64,000 bases of DNA. It comes from Streptomyces tsukubensis. GTDB lineage: Bacteria > Actinomycetota > Actinomycetes > Streptomycetales > Streptomycetaceae. A program made the position numbers and the translations under genes. Every line of letters starts with the position of its first letter. Position 1 is the stretch's first letter. Shown here piece after piece: positions 17,008 through 24,742 of the stretch. The notes beneath the pieces are model-generated. The model saw only the letters and a program-made list of their open reading frames with translations, was not told the DNA's origin and did no database searches. The stretch is taken from positions 3,038,001 through 3,102,000 of the forward strand of contig NZ_CP045178.1 in NCBI RefSeq assembly GCF_009296025.1, written 5' to 3'.

Positions 17008-18501
17008 ATGACGGGTACGGGTGCGGGTACGGACGCGGGTACGGGTACGGGTACGGCTGTGGGCACAGCCGCGAGAGTGAGAGCGGGCACGGCGGCGGAC
17101 GCGGGTGCGGGCGCCGGGGGGACCGCGGGCGCGAGCCGGACAACTGTGGCCCTGACCCTGATCAGCGCGGTAACAGCGATAGCCCTGATGAACTACACCA
17201 CCCCGATGTTGACGCTCCCCGGCATGATCGCGTCATTCGGAACGCCGCTGTCCGCCCAGGCATGGCTGCTGAACGGAACGCCGCTCGGCCTGGCCGCGCT
17301 GCTCCTGGTCGCGGGCAGCCTCGCCGACGACTACGGCCGCCGCAGACTCTTCCTGACCGGCACGCTGGCGCTCGGGGTGACCACGCTGCTCGGCTCGCTC
17401 GCGACGACGACGTTGCTGTTCACGCTGGCCAGGGCCGCGCAGGGGATGGCGAGCGCGGCGATCATCACGAGCGGCCTCGGCCTGATCGTGCACGCGTTCC
17501 CGCCGGGCCACACGAGGATCCGGGCGACGGGGATCTGGGGCGCGTGCGTCAGCGGCGGTATCGCACTCGGCCCGCTGCTCGCGGGGGTGACGGCGGGGCT
17601 TGGCTGGCGGGCGGTGTACGTCGTACTCGGCGCGGCGGCCCTGCTCGCCGCGGCGTTCGTACCGCGCGTACTGAAGGAGTCGCGCGCACCGAGGCCGGGC
17701 CGCCCGGACCTGCTGGGCGCGCTGACGCTGGGGCTTGCGTCGGTGTCGCTGTTGGCCGCCCTGACGCTGGGCAGGGACGGCTGGCTGCGGGCGCCGGTGT
17801 GGGGTCTGCTGGCGGCGACGGTGGTACTGGCGGGGGCGTTCGTCCTGGTGGAGCGCCGAGGCGAGGCACCGATGCTGGACCTCGGGCTGCTGCGCCACCG
17901 CGGTTTCCTGGCGGCCACGTCGGGGGCGCTGTTCACGGGGGTGGCGGTGATCGGCCTGTTCAGCTACCTGGCGGCGCTGATCCAGAGCACGCTGGGTCTG
18001 GGCACGCTCGGGGTGGCGTGGCTGTTCGTGCTCTGGGCGGGCACGGGGTTCGTGGTGGCGCTCCAGGCGAGGCGGCTGGCGGGCAGGGTGGGGGCCCGCC
18101 ACCAGCTGGCACTCGGCTTCGTACTGTCCGCCGCGGGGGTACTGACGATGCTGGGCGCCCTGAACGCCGGCTCGTGGCCACGGCTGGTGCCGGGCCTGCT
18201 GATCGCGGGGGTGGGCAACGGGTTGCTGAACGCGGCGCTGCCGCAGCTGTCGGTGGAGAGCGTGGAGCCGCAACGGGCGGCGATGGGCTCGGGAGCCAAC
18301 AACACGGCCCGCTACATCGGTTCATCGGCGGGAGTGGCCCTCTCCATAGCGGTGGCGACCTCGGCGACGGGCGAAACCCCGGCGAAGGCGCTGGCACACG
18401 GAGCGGACCACGCGCTACTGGTCTCGGCGGCCTTGGCACTGCTGGGGGCACTCGTCACCCTCGCACTACGGGACAGGAGGGACCCGGTCGCGAGGAGGTG
18501 A
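17008..18501 (+). CDS. MFS drug-exporter-like transporter (DHA2 type)
   Basis: Membrane transporter of 497 residues from the ATG at 17008, which has GGAG eight bases upstream; a GTG at 16987 is the alternative. The first 45 residues are a Gly/Thr/Ala low-complexity leader. About 12-14 hydrophobic segments follow. Motif A appears as GSLADDYGRRRLFLTG, and GWRAVYVVLG marks the end of the N-terminal half. The closest type is H+-coupled multidrug efflux. It is controlled in all likelihood by the divergent HxlR gene through the palindromes at 16912 and 16958. Confidence 0.88.
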   Translation: MTGTGAGTDAGTGTGTAVGTAARVRAGTAADAGAGAGGTAGASRTTVALTLISAVTAIALMNYTTPMLTLPGMIASFGTPLSAQAWLLNGTPLGLAALLLVAGSLADDYGRRRLFLTGTLALGVTTLLGSLATTTLLFTLARAAQGMASAAIITSGLGLIVHAFPPGHTRIRATGIWGACVSGGIALGPLLAGVTAGLGWRAVYVVLGAAALLAAAFVPRVLKESRAPRPGRPDLLGALTLGLASVSLLAALTLGRDGWLRAPVWGLLAATVVLAGAFVLVERRGEAPMLDLGLLRHRGFLAATSGALFTGVAVIGLFSYLAALIQSTLGLGTLGVAWLFVLWAGTGFVVALQARRLAGRVGARHQLALGFVLSAAGVLTMLGALNAGSWPRLVPGLLIAGVGNGLLNAALPQLSVESVEPQRAAMGSGANNTARYIGSSAGVALSIAVATSATGETPAKALAHGADHALLVSAALALLGALVTLALRDRRDPVARR

Positions 18502-18814
18502 GGAGCGGCGCGAAGGAAAGATCGAGGAGGCGGCCCGAGAACGGAGCACGCCGGAAACACGGAAGACCGGGCGGGGGCCGAGGCAGGAGCAGCGCTGGGC
18601 GGAGCCCAAGAGCGGGAACGGCAAGGGGAGCCGCGGCCACACGATCACGATCACGGCCCCGACCCCGGCCCCGACCCCGGCCCGAGAGGACCAGACGTGC
18701 GGATCGGATACGGACCGGATGCTGAGGGGCTGCGGAGGGGATACGGAGGGGATACGGAGGGGTGTGACGACCGCCCCCTCTTACCCGACGCCGAACGGCA
18801 GTACGGTGTCCCGT
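18502..18814. other. Intergenic region with CCCCGG and GGGGATACGGA repeats
   Basis: No gene is visible between the MFS stop and the SEC-C protein. The stretch contains a GGCCCCGACCCC run near 18654-18686 and a GGGGATACGGA triplication near 18735-18760 just before the SEC-C gene. Confidence 0.6.
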
Positions 18815-19819
18815 ATGCGACCGGACACGCCTGCCGACCACACCGCTGCCGCCGAGCGCCTTGAGCGCACGGCCGAACAGTATCCGGAGGACGCCGAGCA
18901 ACTGCTGCTCCAGGCGGCGGCCTACCGAGAACTGTCCGGCGACCGCGAGCGGGCCACGGCCTACTACGACCGCCTGCTGGCCGCGGACGCCACGGAGCAC
19001 CCGATACTGGTCCGCGCCCTGAAGGCGGCCAACCTCTGGGAGTACGGCCACGAGGCGGAGGCACGCGCGATCATCACGGGCGTACGGGCCGCGGCCCCCA
19101 GGGACCCGGCGCCGTGGGTGATCGTGGCGGAAGCCCTGGAGACGCACGACGAACTCCAGGCGGCCCACGAAACGTTCTCGGAGGGCGCGGCGCTCCTGGT
19201 GAACCGCGCGAACGACCCGGCGTACGAAACACGCCCCCTCCTCTTCGGCCGCCACCGCGTACGCCGCCTGCTGGGCGCCCCGCACGACGACTGGGACTTC
19301 CTGGCGGACCACCTGCACGGCTCGTCGGTCCCCCTGGACGAACTGCACGACCCGAAACGGGTATGGTCCCTGGGCTCGGAGAACCCGGCGGAGCTGCGCG
19401 CGGAGATCAACCGCCTGCAAGCGGAACTGGGCTCGTACCGAGCGGCGCTGTCGCGCCCGTTCCCGGTCGCGGTACTGCACTGGCCGGCCGAGGAACTCCG
19501 CGAACTGACCACAGCGTTCCCGGCGTTGGCGACCGAGTACCCGGGCACACACGCGGACCACCTGACCCGGGTGGAGGCGGCCCTACGCGAACTCTCGGCC
19601 TCGGGCACGGCGAACTTGGGCACGGTAACGGCCACGGTCCCGTCGTACGAGGCATTCGCGGCGTCGGAGGCGTCGCCCCCGGAGGAGGCCTCACTACTCC
19701 CGCAGTACGCGACGACGCTGGCCGCGCGGGGGCGTGCGCTGCCTTGGCCGCCGGCGGTCACGGATGCTTGTTGGTGCGGGTCGGGGAGGACTTATGGGGA
19801 GTGTCATGGGGGTGGGTGA
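18815..19819 (+). CDS. SEC-C metal-binding domain protein with TPR-like region
   Basis: Cytoplasmic protein of 334 residues starting at MRPDTPADHTAAAERLE (ATG 18815; GTG at 18806 is an alternative). The N-terminal part is alpha-helical and TPR-like (LLLQAAAYRELSGDRERATAYYDRLLAADATE and further repeats). The last 20 residues form a SEC-C zinc finger, CWCGSGRTYGECH, as found at the end of SecA and many uncharacterised proteins. The function is unknown; a chaperone or adaptor role is plausible. Confidence 0.8.
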   Translation: MRPDTPADHTAAAERLERTAEQYPEDAEQLLLQAAAYRELSGDRERATAYYDRLLAADATEHPILVRALKAANLWEYGHEAEARAIITGVRAAAPRDPAPWVIVAEALETHDELQAAHETFSEGAALLVNRANDPAYETRPLLFGRHRVRRLLGAPHDDWDFLADHLHGSSVPLDELHDPKRVWSLGSENPAELRAEINRLQAELGSYRAALSRPFPVAVLHWPAEELRELTTAFPALATEYPGTHADHLTRVEAALRELSASGTANLGTVTATVPSYEAFAASEASPPEEASLLPQYATTLAARGRALPWPPAVTDACWCGSGRTYGECHGGG

Positions 19820-20015
19820 GGCAGCGCGAACGCTGACCGCACCCCACCGATGACCGGACGACCGTATGGCCGGATGACCACTCGACGGAGCCCTGACCGG
19901 AATCCCTCTTGTCCGTTCTTCACGTAACCGTCACACTTGGCCCTTCAGACTGACCAGGACGCCGGGCCGCTCGTACGTACGCGCACAGGTCCTGCCTGTA
20001 CGCGCGAGGAAGCAG

Positions 20016-20480
20016 ATGAAGCCGGTCAAGCCGTCCTCCCCTGGTGTCTCCGCGCGCATGAGTCGCCAGATGAGCCGGGACACCACCCCTGAGGTCGCCG
20101 TGCGCAAACTGCTGCACGCCTCTGGGCACCGTTACCGCCTCAACATGCGCGTACGCGACATGCCTCGCCGAACCATCGACATCACGTTCCCCCGTGCGCG
20201 CGTCGCCGTGTTTCTCGACGGCTGTTTCTGGCACGGTTGTCCGATCCACGCGACGCACCCCAAGGCGAACGCCGAGTGGTGGCACCAGAAGCTCGACCGC
20301 AACATGGCGCGGGACGCGGAGACAACCGAGCACCTGACAGCGGTGGGCTGGACGGTCCTGCGGTTCTGGGAACACGAAGTACCCGTCGATGTCGCCGAAC
20401 GGGTGGCGGACGTCGTCGATCGGGAGCGGCGGGAAGATGGAGCACCGGAAATTGGCCGTCGAGGTTCAGCGTCAGATTGA
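20016..20480 (+). CDS. Very short patch repair endonuclease (Vsr)
   Basis: Mismatch endonuclease of 154 residues that nicks 5' of T in T:G mismatches arising from deamination of 5-methylcytosine. Family landmarks: MSRQMSRDTTPEVAVRKLLHASGHRYR, the DITFPRARVAVFLDGCFWHGCP metal-site segment (catalytic Asp and the Zn-binding CxxxxC-type residues) and VLRFWEHEV near the C-terminus. GAGGAAGC precedes the ATG. Vsr genes usually sit beside a cytosine-5 methyltransferase; here none is present, and the neighbour is a restriction-like fusion in convergent orientation. Confidence 0.9.
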   Translation: MKPVKPSSPGVSARMSRQMSRDTTPEVAVRKLLHASGHRYRLNMRVRDMPRRTIDITFPRARVAVFLDGCFWHGCPIHATHPKANAEWWHQKLDRNMARDAETTEHLTAVGWTVLRFWEHEVPVDVAERVADVVDRERREDGAPEIGRRGSASD

Positions 20481-20566
20481 GGAGCATCCCAAGATGGGAG
20501 GCAACCGTCGAGAACAATCGCCACAGACCGGCTGGGCGCAGCACCAAACCCGCCATGCTCTGCCTT

Positions 20567-21682
20567 CTAAACCAACCCCCACTTTTCTGCGCTCGGTGAC
20601 CCAGCCCAACCCCTCTCTGCTCGCCAAATAGACGCTATTCCCTGATCCTCCAAGTAGTCCGAGTAAGTACCTACTTCCTCGGAGAAGAGACCGAGTAGGT
20701 GCGGGACAGGCTTCTTTCTTTCGCTGTACAGAAAGTAGCTGTACTCCCGGAGTTGCCCCACAGCTTCACGTACGGCTTGCGTGGGATTCGATTTGCGCAC
20801 CACCTTGGCTTCCACCAGCCAGTGATCCTTCAGGTACGTCCCATCCGCCCCCCTGCGTCGCAGCACCAAGTCCCTCGGATGCATCAGTCTGATGATCGGG
20901 TCGAACCCAAGGTCGACGACGTAGTGCCCAAAGTCCCTGATGAGAGCCTCATGATGGCGCTTTTTCACCATCTGTTTGGCGGCTATTGTGGCGACATAAT
21001 CCGCACTGCTCTTCGGCTGAAACCCAGCCAGCGGATCGTCGCTCGGGATATGTTCTGCGCCCTCGTACGTCACTACCAACTCATCACCTCCTCCGTCGCC
21101 AAGCCACCACACTTGGTGGATCGGGGCTGTCCGATGGAGGAGTGTTACAGCGTGCCTCAGGTCTTCCTGCAAAGTGGATTCATCGGGCAGATCAGCAGTT
21201 GCGTAGCTCTTCGCTATAACGCTGGCCGCTTCATACGCCCTCGGCCGCTCGGCATCGCTTTTGAGTGTCAGAACATCATCCCAACCCTGTCGTCGCTGCC
21301 GGGAGATAGCGCGCCGCAGACGTGCCGCATCCCTTCGGAGATGCTCCAGACGCGCAACCCCCCTCCCAAGACGTTCACTGAGAAGTTCCACACCTTGTTG
21401 CAGCGTCAACGAGACAGTGACCAAATCCGCGCTGAAGATATAGGCCAAATAAACCCCCTGCCTCGGGTCGCTGGTGATCGTGGGGTCCATCAACCCCACC
21501 CAAGGCGTCAATACCGCGTCGGTGCGCCCACCGTGGCCTTTGGCCGTCAAGTTCGAGGGGAGCGACAGGTCCTTCCGCCTCTCAACGGCGCGCAGGACCT
21601 GCTGCCCCTTCACCTCCCGCTTCGTACCCTCGTGCCGGTCGTACGTAGTAGCGATCTCGCCCAACATGTCTCTGATCCCCAT
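20567..21682 (-). CDS. MrcB N-terminal domain fused to PD-(D/E)XK nuclease domain
   Basis: Predicted restriction-type enzyme of 371 residues. Residues about 45-200 match the MrcB_N/DUF3578 domain (LTPWVGLMDPTITSDPRQGVYLAYIFSADL and VSLTLQQGVELL), a module proposed to read DNA. Residues about 255-325 look like a PD-(D/E)XK nuclease: D271 in PRDLVLRR, the E291-A-K293 motif in HWLVEAKVV, and Q310 in VGQLREYSYFLY. There is no GTPase domain, so it differs from McrBC. With the adjacent Vsr gene it suggests cleavage of modified or foreign DNA. Codon use is less G+C biased than the core genes. Function is inferred. Confidence 0.72.
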   Translation of the reverse strand: MGIRDMLGEIATTYDRHEGTKREVKGQQVLRAVERRKDLSLPSNLTAKGHGGRTDAVLTPWVGLMDPTITSDPRQGVYLAYIFSADLVTVSLTLQQGVELLSERLGRGVARLEHLRRDAARLRRAISRQRRQGWDDVLTLKSDAERPRAYEAASVIAKSYATADLPDESTLQEDLRHAVTLLHRTAPIHQVWWLGDGGGDELVVTYEGAEHIPSDDPLAGFQPKSSADYVATIAAKQMVKKRHHEALIRDFGHYVVDLGFDPIIRLMHPRDLVLRRRGADGTYLKDHWLVEAKVVRKSNPTQAVREAVGQLREYSYFLYSERKKPVPHLLGLFSEEVGTYSDYLEDQGIASIWRAERGWAGSPSAEKWGLV

Positions 21683-21722
21683 GGGGCGAACCTATCGCCA
21701 CAGGAGCATCGTCAACCAGGCA

Positions 21723-22220
21723 TTATGCGAGCCGCACCTCCCGCCGCCCCACGACGGTAGGACGAACTCGCCTTCTCACAGGAGAAGGTTCCGCCTCCTC
21801 GTGGCCACGGATCTCGCACCACGTGACTTTGTGGTCCGCTCGAAGAATGACGCCCCAGCGGGTCGCCAGCGCCTCCAGGAGGACGAGTCCGCGTCCGGAT
21901 TCCGCCCCGGCCTCGGCCGCGAGAAGGGTCGGGAGGGCTCGGGCGTCAGGATCACGAACCTCAATCCTCAAGCACCCCTCACTGAAAGACATGGCCAAGG
22001 TTCCAGGACTCCCCACCCCTACATGGATCATCACGTTGGTGACCAGTTCGCTCGCACACACCTCCGCGGAGTCGGAAAGTCCAGGCTGACCCCAGATCGT
22101 CACTTGGTCTCTCACCAGCCGCCGTAGAACAGGTAGAACCGACGGCTCGGCCAGGAAGGGCTCCTCCCGAGCCTCTTTCCACGCCAGACTCAACGACTGG
22201 TTCACGCGGACCGCCTCCAA
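21723..22220 (-). CDS. RsbW/anti-sigma-like ATP-binding protein (HATPase_c_2)
   Basis: A 165-residue GHKL-fold protein of the serine-kinase anti-sigma type. The N-box is seen in CASELVTNVMIHVG, with CLRIEVRDPDARALP for the G1 region and SGRGLVLLEALATRWGV for the G2 box. In streptomycetes such proteins occur in triads with a DUF5753 HTH regulator and a small DUF397 protein (whiJ and abaA type loci), exactly as here with the divergent genes at 22408 and 23253. It probably senses or modulates the regulator rather than a sigma factor. Confidence 0.85.
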   Translation of the reverse strand: MEAVRVNQSLSLAWKEAREEPFLAEPSVLPVLRRLVRDQVTIWGQPGLSDSAEVCASELVTNVMIHVGVGSPGTLAMSFSEGCLRIEVRDPDARALPTLLAAEAGAESGRGLVLLEALATRWGVILRADHKVTWCEIRGHEEAEPSPVRRRVRPTVVGRREVRLA

Positions 22221-22270
22221 CTCAAACCTGCGCGCACTTGTTGTGCTCGACGCGACACACAGAGTGACAG

Positions 22271-22295
22271 TGAAACTCTCAAAATGAAACTCTCA
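22271..22295. promoter_or_regulatory. Direct repeat TGAAACTCTCA x2 upstream of HTH gene
   Basis: Two identical 11-mers at 22271 and 22285, 14 bases start to start, lie in the divergent promoter region between the anti-sigma-like ATPase and the DUF5753 HTH gene. They are a candidate binding site for that regulator. Confidence 0.45.
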
Positions 22296-22407
22296 CTGGA
22301 GATAAGTAGGAGCGAGGCCCGTCATCGCGCGCCCCCAGCGCGCGCCTTCTTGCCCAAACGGCCACCCACCAGGAAGGATCAACCGATCGATGCGAAGGGT
22401 CAGTGTT

Positions 22408-23253
22408 ATGGCAGTAGGCCCCACCACCCGTCGGCGCCAACTGGGTTCCGATCTGCGCCGCTTGCGGGAGAACGCAGGACTCACTCTCGAAGAGGCCGGA
22501 GCTCGTGTCGGGGTGTCCAAGGCCACTCTCAGTCGATACGAGACCAAAGAAGGCACCGTGAAGTGGCCCACGGTGGACGCCCTGTGTCGCGAGTACGACA
22601 CGACTTCCGAAGAACGAGCAGAGCTCGTTGAGTTGGCCAAAGGCGCGAAAATCCAAGGCTGGTGGCGTTCACTCGCGGACCCCATCCCAGGGTCGATGAA
22701 CCTTATGCTCACCCTGGAGGACGAGGTCATCCGCGAAGACCACTACGCCTGCGTGTACGTTCCAGGGTTGCTACAGACCCGTGCATACGCCGTAGCCGTA
22801 CACCGTGCTTCAGAGATGCGCTGTTCCGATCGCGAGATTCAGCACTCGGTGGATATCCGCATAAGGCGCCAAAAGTTACTTCAGCGTCCTGATCCCCCGC
22901 ACATCTGGGCCGTCCTCGACGAAGCGGTACTCCGCCGTCGTGTCGGGGGAGACGCGGTAATGCGGGAACAGATGCTCCATCTGCGGGAGCTTGGCGCTGG
23001 GCTTCATGTCACCTTGCAGGTACTGCCGTTCGCCAGCGGCGCCCACGCTGCGGCGGTCGGCAACTTCCTTGTGCTCGGCGGCCCCACGGAGGATCTGGAC
23101 GTCGTGTACGTAGACATCCTCGGCGGCGGGTTGTTCATGGAGAAGCCGGCAGAACTGAAGCGCTATAAGATGACGTTCGAGTACTTGCGCGCACAGGCGT
23201 TGAGCATCGAGGCGTCGAGCGCGTTCATCGATCGCGTCTGCGAGGAGCTTTGA
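22408..23253 (+). CDS. XRE HTH regulator with DUF5753 (WhiJ/Scr1-like)
   Basis: A 281-residue regulator when started at ATG 22408; an upstream ATG at 22390 adds six residues. The HTH is at residues about 10-65 (LRRLRENAGLTLEEAGARVGVSKATLSRYETKEG). The DUF5753 ligand-like domain follows, with YVPGLLQTRAYAVAVHRA, RRQKLLQRPDPPHIWAVLDEAVLRR and VLPFASGAHAAAVGNFLVL. Such regulators act with DUF397 proteins on development and secondary metabolism. The stop overlaps the DUF397 start by one base. Confidence 0.9.
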   Translation: MAVGPTTRRRQLGSDLRRLRENAGLTLEEAGARVGVSKATLSRYETKEGTVKWPTVDALCREYDTTSEERAELVELAKGAKIQGWWRSLADPIPGSMNLMLTLEDEVIREDHYACVYVPGLLQTRAYAVAVHRASEMRCSDREIQHSVDIRIRRQKLLQRPDPPHIWAVLDEAVLRRRVGGDAVMREQMLHLRELGAGLHVTLQVLPFASGAHAAAVGNFLVLGGPTEDLDVVYVDILGGGLFMEKPAELKRYKMTFEYLRAQALSIEASSAFIDRVCEEL

Positions 23254-23465
23254 TGCGCGAGGTAACGTCACCCGCCCCTTCTCCGCACCCCTACGTATGG
23301 CACACATCGTCGTACAGCGGAGCGAGTGGGACGGAGTGTGTGGAAGTGGCCATCAACGTGCCCGACGTCGTGGGCGTGCGCGATTCGAAGCGGCGCGACG
23401 GAGCCATGCTTGAGTTCCCCGGCGAGGCGTGGAGTGCCTTCATTCAGGCGGCCACTGCCCACTGA
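23253..23465 (+). CDS. DUF397 small protein
   Basis: A 70-residue acidic protein with the conserved pattern WHTSSYSGASGTECVEVAI, then VGVRDSKRRDGAMLEF and AWSAFI. The ATG at 23253 overlaps the TGA of the HTH gene. DUF397 proteins form a toxin-antitoxin-like or partner pair with DUF5753 regulators and modulate their DNA binding. Confidence 0.92.
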   Translation: MREVTSPAPSPHPYVWHTSSYSGASGTECVEVAINVPDVVGVRDSKRRDGAMLEFPGEAWSAFIQAATAH

Positions 23466-23684
23466 GGCCAGGAGCAGGCTGTCCTTCAGCCCGCAGAGTG
23501 ACGTCGCTACACGCACCACTGCGGCGTAGCCCGCCCCGGGGACCGAGCCCGCCAAAGTGACCACGCCAGCATCGGCAATGCGCAACACGCGACCGAGGTG
23601 CTGAGGGCGCATCAGAGAAGCAGCAACCCCGGACCAGCGAATCTCTGACCTGCGCCCTAGCCGCCAGAACGGCAGGCCCTACCA

Positions 23685-23720
23685 GTGCCCCGGCATAATT
23701 CGAACCTGCGACACCCGCTT
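23685..23720 (-). other. tRNA-Arg(CCU) 3'-end-like fragment, possible attachment-site remnant
   Basis: Read on the minus strand, this segment ends a tRNA: AAGCGGGTGTCGCAGGTTCGAAT, then a damaged T-arm and GCCGGGGCAC. From memory, the actinobacterial tRNA-Arg(CCU) 3' half reads the same over 23 bases, then CCTGCCGGGGGCAC; here there are two substitutions and one missing G. The 5' half of the tRNA is absent. Integrative elements often use this tRNA 3' end as core site, so this may be a leftover att site of an element that brought in the adjacent cassette. Confidence 0.5.
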
Positions 23721-23919
23721 CAGTGGCGAGATGGGCAAGTGGGGGCTGGGATAAGGGACCTCGAGTTCGCTGTCTGCCGGCTGTGGCCCCTGCTGGAAGC
23801 CGCACTTCTTTGTGCCGCTACGGCGCCCACATCGCCGATGGTGAACGAGGACGGTTGCTGTGGTTGCGGTACCGCGCCGCCGCAGCAGTGAGCCGGATCG
23901 ACCCGTGCCGATTTCGTAC

Positions 23920-23940
23920 TCACTTCAAATCCTGAAGTGA
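23920..23940. promoter_or_regulatory. Inverted repeat TCACTTCA-N5-TGAAGTGA
   Basis: A perfect 8-bp inverted repeat with five-base spacer lies 17 bases upstream of the likely -35 element of the HEPN-like/ATPase operon. Position suggests an operator; no HTH gene is within the operon. Confidence 0.5.
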
Positions 23941-23957
23941 ACTTCCCCGAAAGGCCG

Positions 23958-23986
23958 CCGACACAAGCGGGAGGCGGTGCTATCTT
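23958..23986 (+). promoter_or_regulatory. Putative promoter of HEPN-like/ATPase operon
   Basis: CCGACA (23958) and TATCTT (23981) are separated by 17 bases. The -10 ends six bases before the ATG at 23993, which would give a leaderless message; there is no well-placed ribosome-binding site. Confidence 0.4.
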
Positions 23987-23992
23987 TTGCTT

Positions 23993-24742
23993 ATGTCGCA
24001 GCGGAGCACCGAAAACGCCTTGAGCATCGAAAAAATCATGCTAAAGCTACACAATTCGTGCACGGATCACATCGAGCCAGCAACGAGATCCAATGAGCTC
24101 GCAATAAACCGAGTCTTGCATCTTGAGGCCGATATAGCTGATTGGCTCGAAGCGTTGAAGTCAAAGCCTGAGGCTCAACAACTCCAATCAGCGCATCGCG
24201 ACTTCGGGCTTGCCTTCTATGCCGCGATGACCGGCCTCTATCGCCAGGCTTTTTCTAATTTGAGGTCGTTCCTTGAAGTGTCGATAGGTGCCACATACCT
24301 GAGTTCCCATGAGTTCAAACGACGTCAATGGGTCAGTGGCAAGCTTGACATAAGCTGGAAGGCGATCACCTCAACCGAGAGCGGCCTTTACTCCACCCCA
24401 TTTCTCCAAGAATTTTGCCCAGAAGCGATAGGCGAGCAAGACGAGATGCTTGGCGATCTCAAACGGGCGTATCGACGGTGCTCTGAGTACATACATGGCA
24501 ACGTGTCGACCTCCCAGATGCTTCCCACTGAAATATCCTACCGAGAGGACATCGTAAAGGAATGGATAGCAGTCGCCGAATCCGCCCTCGGCGCGACGAT
24601 ACATTGCCTTATGGTCAGATACTACAAGGACTTCTCTCAACCGCTGAAAGGAATTGTCGAAGATTCACTTGAGGATCATTTCTCGCACCTTGTATCCGTA
24701 CGGAAAATGCTGGGACTTCCACTGGAGGGAACGCACTCATGA
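23993..24742 (+). CDS. Uncharacterised HEPN-like protein of a two-gene cassette
   Basis: A 249-residue, largely alpha-helical cytoplasmic protein that I do not recognise as a named family. Two features recall HEPN or DUF5677-like proteins: GLYRQAFSNLRSFLEVSIGATYL at about residues 81-103, and the motif RRCSEYIHG at 161-169, where R162 and H168 fit the Rx4-6H pattern of HEPN ribonucleases. The stop overlaps the ATPase start by four bases (ATGA), so it is strictly coupled to it. Third codon positions carry many more A/T than flanking genes, a sign of horizontal transfer. Possible toxic effector of a defence system; inference only. TTG at 23987 is an alternative start. Confidence 0.6.
   Translation: MSQRSTENALSIEKIMLKLHNSCTDHIEPATRSNELAINRVLHLEADIADWLEALKSKPEAQQLQSAHRDFGLAFYAAMTGLYRQAFSNLRSFLEVSIGATYLSSHEFKRRQWVSGKLDISWKAITSTESGLYSTPFLQEFCPEAIGEQDEMLGDLKRAYRRCSEYIHGNVSTSQMLPTEISYREDIVKEWIAVAESALGATIHCLMVRYYKDFSQPLKGIVEDSLEDHFSHLVSVRKMLGLPLEGTHS

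Larger units (their letters stand above)
23466..23992. other. Island boundary region without gene
   Basis: No reading frame here looks coding. The stretch holds a tRNA-Arg 3'-end-like segment at 23685-23720, an inverted repeat at 23920-23940 and a putative promoter for the next operon. Confidence 0.6.
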
